From the NCBI RefSeq assembly GCF_003014655.1, contig NZ_PYAT01000003.1:1-64000 (forward strand): 64,000 bases of DNA, written 5' to 3'. Positions 24,795 through 34,693 of the stretch are shown in pieces. Origin of the DNA: Planomicrobium soli. GTDB lineage: Bacteria > Bacillota > Bacilli > Bacillales_A > Planococcaceae. A program made the translations under genes and the position numbers. Under the pieces are notes generated by a model. That model saw only the letters and a list, made by a program, of their open reading frames with translations, was not told the origin of the DNA and searched no databases. The number at the start of each line of letters is the position of its first letter. Within the stretch, counting starts at the first letter, position 1.

Positions 24795-25349
24795 ATGGGA
24801 AAAGTAAGCTTTGGACTGATTCAGTCGATTGATGGGTTTATCAATGACCGGAACGGGGAGACACGTAAACTTTACGCCAGTTTTAAACCGAACGACGTCA
24901 TTTTAGCAACGTGGGAGAATATAGGAGCCGTTGTTATGGGGCGGAATAGCTTTGATGGAAGCGAGGACCAGGATCCGGATGCCTATGCCGATTCTTATGA
25001 ATTTCAAGTGCCTTTATTTGTTTTGACTCACCGTCCGCCTGAAAAGCATCCAAAGGAAAATGAAAACTTAACGATTACATTTGTAACAGATGGCATCGAA
25101 AGTGCAATCCGGCAAGCCAAAGCGGTTGCCAAGGAAAAAGACGTCGTTGTATTCGGGGCTAATGTCGGCCAGCAGCTTCTTCGTGCAAAACTTGCGGATG
25201 AACTGCAAATTGCGATTGCCCCTGTTTTGCTCGGCCAAGGGCTGCGATTGTTTGAGCATCTGGAAGATCTGGAAATCTACTTGGAAAAAGTACGGACCAT
25301 CGAGACCGAAAAACAAGTGGAAATTTGGTATAAGGTTCTACACGAGTAA
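24795..25349 (+). CDS. Dihydrofolate-reductase-fold protein (RibD C-terminal-like)
   Basis: 184 residues of the RibD_C/YyaP-like group: SFGLIQSIDGFIN at the N-terminus, VVMGRNSFDG, VVVFGANVGQQLLRAKLADELQIAIAPVLLGQGLRLF. These proteins bind NADPH and reduce small substrates, but most lack a known reaction. AATGGAGGGAAG precedes the ATG. It is a single gene between terminator-bounded neighbours; no partner suggests its role. Confidence 0.85.
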   Translation: MGKVSFGLIQSIDGFINDRNGETRKLYASFKPNDVILATWENIGAVVMGRNSFDGSEDQDPDAYADSYEFQVPLFVLTHRPPEKHPKENENLTITFVTDGIESAIRQAKAVAKEKDVVVFGANVGQQLLRAKLADELQIAIAPVLLGQGLRLFEHLEDLEIYLEKVRTIETEKQVEIWYKVLHE

Positions 25350-25540
25350 CTTAGAAGGCTTAATAATCAATATTTATATAATGGTACTATACACAACCCA
25401 ACTAACTTCCGAAATCAGGCATGCTCATTATCCGGAAACCTCTCAGCGGCTAGATGACCTGGATAAAATGATTAAATAAATTCCCTTATCTATGAACAAG
25501 CAATGAATGTGGGGCAAATGAATAAGTTAATCCAATTTTA

Positions 25541-25572
25541 AAATGAGCAGGAAATTCGCCTGCTTATTTTTT
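25541..25572 (+). terminator. Weak hairpin terminator
   Basis: GAGCAGG-AAATTCG-CCTGCTT with a T run, about 190 bp after the DHFR-like gene. A 32-codon frame in between was not accepted as a gene. Confidence 0.55.
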
Positions 25573-25769
25573 TATGAGCTTCAGCATTTTAAACAAGAAG
25601 ACGATTTATTGATACTGAACTGTAATTATAACTTCGATGAAGAAGGAAACTCATAAAGATGTATGTTACGCGACAAGAATATTCAAACAACTTACCTATG
25701 AACTGGCTTTATTTGGTATATTAATAACAAGAAATAAAAGGTTATTTAATAGATAGGAGGGGGACTTTC

Positions 25770-26150
25770 ATGAAAAGATTGACAGTTTTAATGACGGTGC
25801 TGCTTTTTTTGAGCGCTTGTGGGAATGGTGATAACCGCTATAACTTTTCGGGCAGCAGTAAAAATTGGGACATGTTTTATGTTGTGAATGTTTCCAACGG
25901 CGATAGTGAAGAGAAGAATGGAACTATAAAGTTTACGGGTAGTGGCGAGGCTCCTGAAACAATAAACTATAAAATCGCAACTAGTTCTGGCGGTTCTGAA
26001 GGGATTGGAATAACTCTGGAGGATGCTGTCGGAAAAACTGGAAACGGATATTGCAGCGGATGTGCCGTTATTCAAAAAGATGAAGAGATAGAAGTGCAAA
26101 TTACATGGAATGGACAAACGGAAAATTTCGTTTTAACCAATAAAAATTAA
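25770..26150 (+). CDS. Small lipoprotein with beta-rich domain
   Basis: 126 residues with a lipobox signal peptide (VLMTVLLFLSACGNG, Cys near residue 17). The mature part looks like a beta sandwich (IKFTGSGEAPETINYKI, EIEVQITWNGQTENFVLTN) and has two cysteines in YCSGCAV. It is a membrane-anchored surface protein of unknown function. GATAGGAGGGGGAC is a strong ribosome binding site. It is followed by a SUKH protein gene. Confidence 0.7.
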   Translation: MKRLTVLMTVLLFLSACGNGDNRYNFSGSSKNWDMFYVVNVSNGDSEEKNGTIKFTGSGEAPETINYKIATSSGGSEGIGITLEDAVGKTGNGYCSGCAVIQKDEEIEVQITWNGQTENFVLTNKN

Positions 26151-26285
26151 ACTATAAGTTATCAGTAGTTTTCTATAGATTTTAATATGTATAGAATCTG
26201 AAAAAGATGTGAGGACTTCACTGTAAAATAATGATAGTCAAGTTGCAGTTGAATCGACTGTTAACTTAATAATGGAGGTTAAATC

Positions 26286-26717
26286 ATGCAAGAAATTATA
26301 AAATTATTGGATACAAATAAAAAAGGAGTAGCGGAATCAGCCATAATAGATACGGAACAAAAGCTGAACGTGCTATTCCCGACTCAGTATGTAGAATTGT
26401 TCAAATTGGCTAATGGCCCCGAGGTTGGGGAATGGATTTTATTCCCTATAAAAGATGCTAAAAATCTGAAAAAGACGTGGGATGATGTTGTCAGACAAAA
26501 CACGGAAGTTTTAGATGAAGTAATTCCCGAAAATCTGATTGCGATTGCTGAAGATGGAACTGGAGATTACTTGTGCTTCGAAGTAGAAGATGGAAAAGCA
26601 GCTGATCCTATTTTTTTATGGCTTCATGAAACAACTGAGATGGAAGAGCTGGCCCCTTCTTTAAAAGACTTTATCGTCATCGCCCAAGAAGAAATGGAAG
26701 ATTTTGAAGAAGACTGA
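26286..26717 (+). CDS. SUKH-domain (SMI1/KNR4) protein, probable immunity protein
   Basis: 143 residues with the SUKH pattern: an N-terminal helix, then LNVLFPTQYVELFKLANGPEVG, GEWILFPI, ENLIAIAEDGTGDYLCFEVED and a C-terminal acidic helix. SUKH proteins neutralise contact-dependent or polymorphic toxins and are often found in arrays without the toxin. No cognate toxin is seen beside it. AATGGAGG precedes the ATG. Confidence 0.85.
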   Translation: MQEIIKLLDTNKKGVAESAIIDTEQKLNVLFPTQYVELFKLANGPEVGEWILFPIKDAKNLKKTWDDVVRQNTEVLDEVIPENLIAIAEDGTGDYLCFEVEDGKAADPIFLWLHETTEMEELAPSLKDFIVIAQEEMEDFEED

Positions 26718-26859
26718 AAGTAAATAAACCTCTAGTAAATAACATGCAGAAGCTTAATGCATCTTTCGCTCAATTTTATATCTTCGAATGAAAAATACAA
26801 AGTTTTTCTTAAATGGTTTCCGCTATTTCAAAATTGAAGATGCAAGGAGGCGTGCTGAA

Positions 26860-27279
26860 GTGAAAGTGTTTATTACAGTAAAAAGTGCAAGTTCCAGAAA
26901 GAAATACTTGAATCAGATGGCAGTAACTTTGCCGGAAACGATAGCTACGCTACAGGAGCTTGTGGAAGAACTCGTCAAACAAAATGTGAAAGCCGCCCAT
27001 GCATCGCTTGAGCAGCAAGATCTGATCTCTTTTCTGACAGCAAATGAAACCGAAAACCAGCTGGCAGCAGGTAAAGTTGGATTTGGCTATACGTACGGGG
27101 AGCAAAAAACGGATTTAGAAAAGGCAGTGCAAGAAGTGGAATCCGGATTTAGAGACGGACTATACCGTGTTTTCATTAATGATGAAGAAGTGCTCGAATA
27201 CAAAGGAACCATCAAACTAAGAGAACATGACACCTTGGTTTTTCTGCGGTTGACTATGTTGGCAGGGAGAATATGGTGA
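26860..27279 (+). CDS. Small partner protein of the DUF5724-like giant
   Basis: 139 residues, family unknown to me. Starting from GTG at 26860 (AAGGAGG upstream) it begins KVFITVKSASSRKKYLNQM and ends DTLVFLRLTMLAGRIW. Fold prediction by eye: alternating strands and helices, possibly ubiquitin-like in its strand pattern (KVFITVKSAS..., YRVFINDEEVLEYKGTIKLREHDTLVFLRL). It ends 19 bp before the giant gene and shares its orientation, so the two form an operon. A longer frame reaches an ATG at 26788 but has no ribosome binding site. Confidence 0.65.
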   Translation: MKVFITVKSASSRKKYLNQMAVTLPETIATLQELVEELVKQNVKAAHASLEQQDLISFLTANETENQLAAGKVGFGYTYGEQKTDLEKAVQEVESGFRDGLYRVFINDEEVLEYKGTIKLREHDTLVFLRLTMLAGRIW

Positions 27280-27297
27280 GCCAAAGGAGGAAACAGG

Positions 27298-30200
27298 ATG
27301 ACCCCGAAAATTGATGAGCAGTACTTGAAAGATCGTAAAGAAAAAGTCAATCGATTGCCGGAAGCCGATAAAGCGCTCGGCCAAAAGCTGGCCAGAGCCG
27401 CTACATTGGAAGATTATCATTATGACTCGCATATAAGGCGCTTGAAAAGAGAGTTAGAACGAGATGCTCCAAGTTTCGATGAGAAAATACATAAACTGAA
27501 GTTATTGACAGAGCAGCTCCTGCCTTCCTACTATGCAAAGGTTCTGGCCTACATCATTGAACATTCGACTGAGTATGCCTATACATCCGGTTATGATAGA
27601 AGGCCCTTTCGAACACCGGAACCATCAGCACATCTGGACCTAATTCTTTGGAAATGTGTGGGGCTCCATGCCTTTGCGTCATCTCAATTAAGTTTTTCAG
27701 AGCTGCTGACGCGCAAATCGAATTACGCCGAGTACAGCGTAGCGAGCGATATCTTCGCCTACGAAATTGATCGGCAGAATGACGAAGTACTGGAACTCAT
27801 TCGGGACGCTGTTTTTGGCGACAACAATTATGCCTTGTTATCCAGAGACCTGATTAAAGGCATGGTGTTAAGCCACGATAGAGAAATGTACACCATGCTC
27901 GGGCAGCTTCTAGTGGCCGCAAGATTGCAGGAGGGGCTAAGGCAAAGCATTGTGGAAACGATGGATGAAGGGTGTCTGGACGCCACGATCTACTTGATGC
28001 ATGTAATTATTGAACACGATCTTATCCGGTATAGTTCAGTAGCGCGGGCGATGAGTGTCTGGACCGGGATAGAGCTAGAAGTGGAAAATAAACGAGTTTT
28101 AAAACAAATCATTCACTATATGCATGAAGCGCTCACTGACGAATCATGCAGGACGGAGTGGCTCACCAGCGAGAACGCGGATAAATTATATATCAGCATA
28201 TGGGCGACGGCCGTGCGGAATGAACTTCAGCTGAAGAGTGCTGTAGCAAAAGTCATGAATAGCGGGGCGCCTTATCAAAAAGTTGCGGCTTTGCATTTGC
28301 TTATGGAAAGCGAGAACCTGTACGTCAAATACGTGATTGCCGCTGATAATTTAGGTGTTTCATCGACCGAGATCGAAGCGATGATCATCGCCAACTATCC
28401 GGATACATATGACTACAAAGCAATTCACAAAATTCATTCCAATGGCGGAAGCAATAAAGACGAGTCGAATTACATACCTGAACTGGGAGATGAAATCGAA
28501 CGAAATCGCCAGTTCTTAAAGTTGATGGAAATGTTTCAGGTTGCTCCCCAAAAAGAGCTTATCATTTCCTCTAAGCTATTCAACGGTGCTGAAATCCGGT
28601 ACTCAAACGAGTCTGTCGCAAAAAAAATTCTGTATCTAATTTCTTATGATTACGATTCTCAAAAACTTAAAGCCCTTCTTGTATACAAGGCGCTGCTGGG
28701 GACAGACACGAGAGGCATCATTTTAAACAATTTCATGCATAATTTCGATGATCCCGTTCTAAGAGACTTTGTTTTTTCCAGTCTATCAGACCGGAGCAGC
28801 TACAACCGGGAGCTGGCCTTGAAAAAAATCAGCCAAATGACGCTAAATTCCGATGAAGTGCTTCGAGTGGAGGCGCTCTTGAAACTTAAAACTGGAACAG
28901 TCCGGCAAGCGGCGATAAAGCTTTTAATGAAATTGGATCAGCCAATGTTAAAAAGCAGCATCAGCCGTCTTGTTTCAAGTAGAAATGAGTTGCTGCGCCT
29001 TGGCGCGTTGGAACTTCTCACGGTTATCAAAGACAAAAAACCTAAGCAATATTCTTTTTTCCAGAATATACATCTGGCTGTCGAACACCCAACTCCGAAA
29101 GAACAAATCCTTTTGGATAAGCTGACGGTTCAAGAAGAAGATGGAGCTCAAGCTGGCTTCGGGTTATATGACACGAACCGAACGTTTCAGCTGTTAGAAG
29201 AACAGCCAGCAATTGAACCGCTATTGCTGCACGATTTCTTCAATCTAAAACTGGATCGCTTTAAAGAAATGTTGTCCGATCTGGATCAACTGGTTCATCA
29301 ACATCGGAATGCATCATACGAAATAGAGGATTATGGTTCGACCGAAACTTATTTAATCGGCGCGGAAATCAACAGGGACAACTCCTATTACAGCGAAAAT
29401 CAGCCAAAAGGAATTCGCACCCTTCCTATAACAGAAGTATGGGTCGACTTTTTTAAGGAAAAGAAAGTGACGCCTATGGAACTTTTTCAATTGGAAACTG
29501 TCTTTTCGCTGCAAATAGCCTATGGCTATTACCTGAAACTCTGTCAGATAGAAAGTGCTGGATCTACCCCTTCAAGTAAATGGAGAAAAGACCTGTTTGA
29601 ATCACTCTACCCGGTAGAGACTTTAGCGGGTTTTTATGATAGTTACCAATCGATGAGATATAAGCAACAGCTAAGGGAAATTGTCGCCGCTTTTTTTGAA
29701 GATAGAAATAAACAGGCTTTCTTTAAAATGACCAGCCAAATTTTAGACTCTTTTATTAAAGGGATTCCTGAAGATGTGCGAAAAGAGCAGAGCGGCTTAT
29801 TTGAGTATTTGGCTCACCCTTGGCTAGATTGGCTTTCGGAAGATTCAGAAGAAAAGCTGGATGATGATTCATTTAAACACTATTTCAAACTGAAATACCA
29901 GCTCTATACGGCGAAAAATTTCCGGAAATATCATCCGACTACAGAAGAAATCAACCGCGCATATGGGTTGGGACTCCTCGATAGAAACGAATGCTTCAAG
30001 GAATTATTGGATCGGAGCGGGGGAGAATACGGCCATCATCTATATCACCTGACACATCCGGGTTCATCGGGTAAATTCAAAGCGCTTGAGAAACTTAAAG
30101 AAGAAATAGTCGAGCGATTATTGGAAATCGAGTTGAAAAGAGGCGACCTTCCAACACCGGCTTCCAAATTGGCAGTGGAAATAGACCATTTTGAAGGAGC

Positions 30201-32202
30201 GGAATATTTCTTTTCCATCTTGAAGGCATTGGACGGTGAAACATTCCCTCGCGGTTATTTTTATTCGTTCGATAATCAATACTCGAAAAAAGACGTGTTG
30301 AGCCAGCTGCTGAAAAATTGCTATCCGTGTAAAGACGATAATGGCAAACGGCTGGCCCTTCTTTTCGAAGAGTTTTCGATACCAGACAAACGTTTGCTGG
30401 AAGCGGCCATGTACGCTCCGCAATGGACTGACATAATTTCTGCTCACCTTGGATGGGGTGGATTGAAAAAAGCAATCTGGTATTTTCATGCTCACACTAG
30501 CGAAAGTTTATCTTCTGAAAAAGAGACCGTGATAGCCCAGTACTCCCCAATATCACCAGAAGGGTTTAACGACGGAGCTTTTGATATAGGGTGGTTTAAA
30601 GAAGCATACGAGGAGCTGGGAAAAGAACGTTTTGATCTTTTATATGCATGTGCAAAATACATTTCATCAGGAGCCCTGCATAGAAGAGCGCAATTATTTG
30701 CAGATGCAGCCATGGGGAATTTGGATATAGAAGAGCTGAAAACAAGTATTCAAACAAAACGGAACAAAGAACATTTACTGGCTTATAGCTTGCTGCCTAT
30801 TATCGCGAAATTTGAAGAAACCATTTTAGATCGCTATGACTTTATCCAGCAATTTCTAACAGAAAGCAAGCAGTTCGGGGCACAAAGGCGCGCGAGTGAA
30901 GCAAAAGTGGTGGAGATTGCATTGAAAAACTTAGCGCTAGCAGGTGGCTACGAAGACTTAACGAGAATGCGCTGGTCACTGGAAGGCAAAAAAATGGAAA
31001 CCATTCAGCAATACACTGTTTCAGCTGAAGTGGAAGGATACCAGGCCCATATCGAAATCGACAATAGCGGCAAAAGCCGTCTTCGAGTCTTTAAAGGAGA
31101 GAAAGAACTTGCATCTTTACCCGCCAAACTCAAAAAGAATGACTATGTAATAACACTGAAAGAAATCCATTCAAAGTTAAAAGAACAATATAGCAGGAAT
31201 CGGGCTGAACTAGAAAAATCAATGGTTTTGCAAAGTCCTTTCAGAAAACGCGAATTGGAACAGATGTTAAACAATCCGGTCGTAGCGCCTCTGGCGAAAA
31301 AATTAGTTTTTAAAATAGATGAGCGTTTTGGTTTTCTTGAAGAAAATGGACTTGTCCAAGAGAACGGAGACATTTATCCCTTCCAAGAGACGGACGTAGC
31401 CACGATAGCCCATTGTGTACATCTGCAAGAAAATGGGATTTGGGCAGCTTATCAACGAATTTTATATGATCAAAAGGTGATTCAGCCGTTCAAACAAGTA
31501 TTCCGGGAGCTTTATGTGCTTAATGAGGACGAAAAGCTGGATGGGTATCGGTCATTGCGCTATGCTGGCCATCAGCTTCAGCCGGCAAAAGCAATTACGT
31601 TGTTCAGAGGGCGCTCTTGGACGGTCCATTACGAAGAAGGGCTGCAAAAAGTCTATCACCAGGAAAATATCATCGCGACTGTCGACGCACTGGCCGATTG
31701 GTATTCACCCGCAGACATTGAAAGTCCAACCCTTGAACAAGTGGCATTTTTTGACCGCAAAACCTATAAACCATTAAAGTTGCGCAGCATTCCGCCAATT
31801 CTTTTCTCGGAAACCATGCGGGATATCGATCTGGCAGTCAGTATCGCGCATGTCGGCGGCATCGATCCTCAAGCCAGCTTAACAACGATTGACATGCGAA
31901 AAGCGATTATACGCGAATCACTGAGGCTAACCAAGACGGCCAATGTCCGATTGGACAAGAATTTTGCTTTTATCGAAGGAAATCTCGGCGAATATGGAGT
32001 CCATTTGGGGAGCGGCTCCGTGCAAAAACTAGCCACAGGTTCACTCTATATCATTCCTGTCCATAGCCAACATAGAGGCAAATTGTTCCTGCCATTTTTA
32101 GATGAAGATCCGAAAACAGCTGAAATTTTAGCTAAAGTCCTTTTACTGGCTAATGATAAAACAATCAAAGATCCACATATACTGGAACAATTAAAAAATT
32201 AA
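27298..32202 (+). CDS. Giant DUF5724/DUF4132-like protein, 1634 residues
   Basis: The largest gene in the window. Residues about 1-620 are helical with HEAT-like repeats (RVEALLKLKTGTVRQAAIKLLMKL, SRNELLRLGALELLTVI). The middle (about 620-1230) is also helical. The C-terminal third contains the DUF4132-type block (VEGYQAHIEIDNSGKSRLRV..., KEIHSKLKEQYSRNRAELEKSM) and a terminal module AHVGGIDPQASLTTIDMRKAII ... KLFLPFLDEDPKTAEILAKVLLLANDKTIKDPHIL, which I recall from MolR/YehI-type proteins. The function is unknown; a role in stress or conflict is only a guess. GGAGGAAACAGG precedes the ATG. Confidence 0.8.
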   Translation: MTPKIDEQYLKDRKEKVNRLPEADKALGQKLARAATLEDYHYDSHIRRLKRELERDAPSFDEKIHKLKLLTEQLLPSYYAKVLAYIIEHSTEYAYTSGYDRRPFRTPEPSAHLDLILWKCVGLHAFASSQLSFSELLTRKSNYAEYSVASDIFAYEIDRQNDEVLELIRDAVFGDNNYALLSRDLIKGMVLSHDREMYTMLGQLLVAARLQEGLRQSIVETMDEGCLDATIYLMHVIIEHDLIRYSSVARAMSVWTGIELEVENKRVLKQIIHYMHEALTDESCRTEWLTSENADKLYISIWATAVRNELQLKSAVAKVMNSGAPYQKVAALHLLMESENLYVKYVIAADNLGVSSTEIEAMIIANYPDTYDYKAIHKIHSNGGSNKDESNYIPELGDEIERNRQFLKLMEMFQVAPQKELIISSKLFNGAEIRYSNESVAKKILYLISYDYDSQKLKALLVYKALLGTDTRGIILNNFMHNFDDPVLRDFVFSSLSDRSSYNRELALKKISQMTLNSDEVLRVEALLKLKTGTVRQAAIKLLMKLDQPMLKSSISRLVSSRNELLRLGALELLTVIKDKKPKQYSFFQNIHLAVEHPTPKEQILLDKLTVQEEDGAQAGFGLYDTNRTFQLLEEQPAIEPLLLHDFFNLKLDRFKEMLSDLDQLVHQHRNASYEIEDYGSTETYLIGAEINRDNSYYSENQPKGIRTLPITEVWVDFFKEKKVTPMELFQLETVFSLQIAYGYYLKLCQIESAGSTPSSKWRKDLFESLYPVETLAGFYDSYQSMRYKQQLREIVAAFFEDRNKQAFFKMTSQILDSFIKGIPEDVRKEQSGLFEYLAHPWLDWLSEDSEEKLDDDSFKHYFKLKYQLYTAKNFRKYHPTTEEINRAYGLGLLDRNECFKELLDRSGGEYGHHLYHLTHPGSSGKFKALEKLKEEIVERLLEIELKRGDLPTPASKLAVEIDHFEGAEYFFSILKALDGETFPRGYFYSFDNQYSKKDVLSQLLKNCYPCKDDNGKRLALLFEEFSIPDKRLLEAAMYAPQWTDIISAHLGWGGLKKAIWYFHAHTSESLSSEKETVIAQYSPISPEGFNDGAFDIGWFKEAYEELGKERFDLLYACAKYISSGALHRRAQLFADAAMGNLDIEELKTSIQTKRNKEHLLAYSLLPIIAKFEETILDRYDFIQQFLTESKQFGAQRRASEAKVVEIALKNLALAGGYEDLTRMRWSLEGKKMETIQQYTVSAEVEGYQAHIEIDNSGKSRLRVFKGEKELASLPAKLKKNDYVITLKEIHSKLKEQYSRNRAELEKSMVLQSPFRKRELEQMLNNPVVAPLAKKLVFKIDERFGFLEENGLVQENGDIYPFQETDVATIAHCVHLQENGIWAAYQRILYDQKVIQPFKQVFRELYVLNEDEKLDGYRSLRYAGHQLQPAKAITLFRGRSWTVHYEEGLQKVYHQENIIATVDALADWYSPADIESPTLEQVAFFDRKTYKPLKLRSIPPILFSETMRDIDLAVSIAHVGGIDPQASLTTIDMRKAIIRESLRLTKTANVRLDKNFAFIEGNLGEYGVHLGSGSVQKLATGSLYIIPVHSQHRGKLFLPFLDEDPKTAEILAKVLLLANDKTIKDPHILEQLKN

Positions 32203-32246
32203 TGGAAAAGACCATCAATAAGGGATCGCTTGTTTAGCTTTTAGAA

Positions 32247-32290
32247 GAATAAAGCAGACAGAAGCATCTACCCGTCTGCTTTATTCTATT
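32247..32290 (+). terminator. Terminator after the DUF5724-like operon
   Basis: GAATAAAGCAGAC and GTCTGCTTTATTC arms, then a T-rich tail. Confidence 0.8.
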
Positions 32291-32456
32291 TAATCTACTC
32301 TAAAGTGTTGTGTTGTGGCGAAAAGTAAACACATCCAATAGTAGAGTTTTGATAAACAGGGTCTCCTATCAGAGTCAAAGATAGAACTTTTCTGGAGAGA
32401 CCGAACGTTACTTGCAAGCAATGGAATCACATCCAAAGAGTCAGGAGGAGAAATAG

Positions 32457-32771
32457 ATGTTAATCGACCTGTTTATCGAGGCATCTAAAGAAGAGAAAGC
32501 AGCACGATTTTTATCTTCTTTTATTGAATTAGCTGAAACCCACAGCATGAATGCTGCCACCATTGAGTTTGAGGAATATTGGAAAATAGACGACATGTAT
32601 AAAATCGAATTAAGGGCTGGTGGACTGGCTAAAGATCAGCTGCAAAAGTTTATCTATCAAATTGCGTCTAAATGGTTGGAATTGCCTGGCGAATTGTTAG
32701 CTTCGAAAACAATGGAAGATTGTCTTATCCATCTGGAAAACCTTAATATGATCATCATTTATTTTGAATAA
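32457..32771 (+). CDS. Hypothetical small soluble protein
   Basis: 104 residues, not recognised. Predicted helices at both ends with central strands (AATIEFEEYWKIDDMYKIELRAGG); ferredoxin-like topology is possible. It resembles in size and composition the immunity-type proteins nearby. AGGAGGAG before the ATG at 32457 supports translation. Confidence 0.55.
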   Translation: MLIDLFIEASKEEKAARFLSSFIELAETHSMNAATIEFEEYWKIDDMYKIELRAGGLAKDQLQKFIYQIASKWLELPGELLASKTMEDCLIHLENLNMIIIYFE

Positions 32772-32816
32772 CTTTACTACCCATAAAATCTTAAAGAGAA
32801 AAAAGCGGGGCAAGAG

Positions 32817-33284
32817 ATGGATATTTTAAAGAAAGCACTTGTTATATTAATCTTTATGTCCATCATGGCTGCGTGTTCAAAAGGGGAACCTATTCAAACA
32901 GAAAACCTATCCACATATGGTGACTTACTAAATAGGATAACCGAACAAGGCATGGCTATTTCCATATCGACAGATCAGGAAACATACAAGATGCCTGTTA
33001 ATCAGATCATGTTAACGATCGAGAACACGGGAAACGGCTCAGTAGAATTTGGCCCGGCTCTTTATCTTGAGAAGTTCCAGAACAACGAATGGCATCAAAT
33101 TCCATATAAGGATTTTACGTTCGGTGATGAAGGTCTAGGTATTGAACTTGGCGAAATTTATGAAGAAGATGTTCCCCTCGACTAAATCAATTTTAGTTTA
33201 AGTAAAGGAAAATACTGTGTCGTAAAAGATTTTCTTGTGCACTTAGAAGAAAAAACGATTGCTGCAGAGTTTAGCGTTCAATGA
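32817..33284 (+). pseudogene. Ig-like-domain lipoprotein interrupted by an in-frame TAA
   Basis: The signal peptide with lipobox MAAC (Cys near residue 20) and an Ig-like beta domain (YKMPVNQIMLTIENTGNGSVEFG, WHQIPYKDFTF) are intact to residue 122, where TAA (33183-33185) stops it. The same frame continues as INFSLSKGKYCVVKDFLVHLEEK..., ending AEFSVQ at the TGA 33282-33284. This tail is the expected last strands of such domains. A nonsense mutation is the simplest reading; the truncated form may still be exported. Confidence 0.7.
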
Positions 33285-33389
33285 AGTTTCGATTTACAAT
33301 TTGAATTGTTTAGATTTTGACATAAACCCAAAAAGATTCCGATGGTTTTAAAAAGAAAAGTGAAGATAGTTAGAAATTGAGATATACGA

Positions 33390-33839
33390 ATGTTAAAAAG
33401 ATTTTCAGCTGTGATCATCAGTTCAATCATATTAACCTTAGGCATTTCACTAACCAGTCAGACTCCAGAAGAACAAAGAGATCCACATGTGTATTACATG
33501 GGCATATCGGAAGTTTTCATTTTCACTTTTTGGTTTTCCCTCATTTTCTATTCAGCTATAGGTATACCTTCTTCTTGGGTAATAGACAAAGGCAGACAAA
33601 GGTTCAATGTTGCTTCTTGCTATAAGCGCTATTTTAGAGGGAAGGCTTTATATTCTCTCGCAGGAATAATTTTTGGAGCGATTTTTTATTCTACGGTGGG
33701 ATACATTCATTTTTTTCTGGATATTTTTTTAGAATCAATAGCTTTATGCCTTATTGCATCAATTTTGTACTTTCAGATTTTATGGATTTTTGAAAGAAAA
33801 TTTTCAAAAACTCAAGCAAAAAAAAGAACGAACTCATAA
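33390..33839 (+). CDS. Hypothetical membrane protein, four TM segments
   Basis: 149 residues, family not recognised. Hydrophobic helices at about 5-23, 38-60, 88-108 and 110-132, a basic cytoplasmic loop (DKGRQRFNVASCYKRYFRGK) between helices 2 and 3, and a basic tail KTQAKKRT. The ribosome binding site is weak. It is AT-rich and flanked by decayed genes. Confidence 0.5.
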   Translation: MLKRFSAVIISSIILTLGISLTSQTPEEQRDPHVYYMGISEVFIFTFWFSLIFYSAIGIPSSWVIDKGRQRFNVASCYKRYFRGKALYSLAGIIFGAIFYSTVGYIHFFLDIFLESIALCLIASILYFQILWIFERKFSKTQAKKRTNS

Positions 33840-34005
33840 TAAGTAAGAAAGCAATTCGCAAGTTAGCACCTATGATGTACCATCAACCCGCTCTGGTATT
33901 TTGTTAATTTAGATGAAATAAGTTCCTAGGCTAATAGGTAAAAACAAAAGGATTCAAAGAAAGTGGAACTGAAAAAACTTCGGTGTTTAGAGAGGAGGAA
34001 TAAAT

Positions 34006-34281
34006 ATGGAGAGGAAGGAAACTCGCCCTTCGTACATCTACATGGTAATTGCTTCGGTAAGCATGGCTTTACTGGGATTTAAACTCCTGGAATATTTAAT
34101 GCTTGCCGGAGGAACGATTACGCCTAATTTCTTATTGATTTTTGCTAGTTTTTTTATACTGGTCCATTACATATACCATTTAGAACAAAAGGCTGGTGTC
34201 AGCAATAAGGTGATTTTGATTCAATCTCTTCTGCTTGCTCTATCAATATTTTTTCTCATGCACATTTTCACTAATTATTGA
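34006..34281 (+). CDS. Hypothetical small membrane protein, three TM segments
   Basis: 91 residues, not recognised. Helices at about 10-34 (YIYMVIASVSMALLGFKLLEYLM), 39-57 and 67-89. AGAGGAGGAATAA before the ATG is a strong ribosome binding site, which supports expression. It precedes the DUF6366-like gene in the same direction. Confidence 0.6.
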   Translation: MERKETRPSYIYMVIASVSMALLGFKLLEYLMLAGGTITPNFLLIFASFFILVHYIYHLEQKAGVSNKVILIQSLLLALSIFFLMHIFTNY

Positions 34282-34360
34282 ATGAGACTAAAGAGCAGCT
34301 ACGCTACATATGATTTATCTAATACTTAGATACGATATTACAGAATAGAGGTGGATCCCA

Positions 34361-34534
34361 ATAAAAGAAAAATGGAAAAGTAAAGAATACCAAAAGAATC
34401 CAATGGCTAACTTTTCTGATTCTATCAATAAAACTTTTACCGGGAATTTTAGCAGTATGGGCAATGTGGGGTGTACAACATCAGTTCTATTGATTTTACT
34501 TTGTATTATTATTCTTTATTTTAACTCTAAATAA
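34361..34534 (+). CDS. DUF6366-like small membrane protein with apparent ATA start
   Basis: 57 codons: IKEKWKSKEYQKNPMANFSDSINK, then a single C-terminal helix (TTSVLLILLCIIIILYF). The 'KNPMGNFSD...GN' block followed by a TM segment is what I recall for DUF6366 proteins, whose function is unknown. GAGGTGG lies 6 nt before ATA at 34361, and the only ATG (34403) would remove the conserved N-terminal block. Either ATA is used for initiation or the real start has mutated. Confidence 0.5.
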   Translation: MKEKWKSKEYQKNPMANFSDSINKTFTGNFSSMGNVGCTTSVLLILLCIIILYFNSK

Positions 34535-34693
34535 ACTCAGTATTAAATTAGGTTAGAATGAGTCTGAAAGTAACCTGATGATAATTGAATTATACAGACC
34601 TCTATAATTTTTTTATAAAAACCAAGGTAAATCAAAATAATAAATCTCGCAGGTAGGTTAAATGGAAAGCGAACGAGAGCAGTGATAAAAAGA

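Noticed and set aside
25381-25479. 32-codon frame after the DHFR-like gene
   Set aside because: No ribosome binding site and no recognisable similarity; probably chance.
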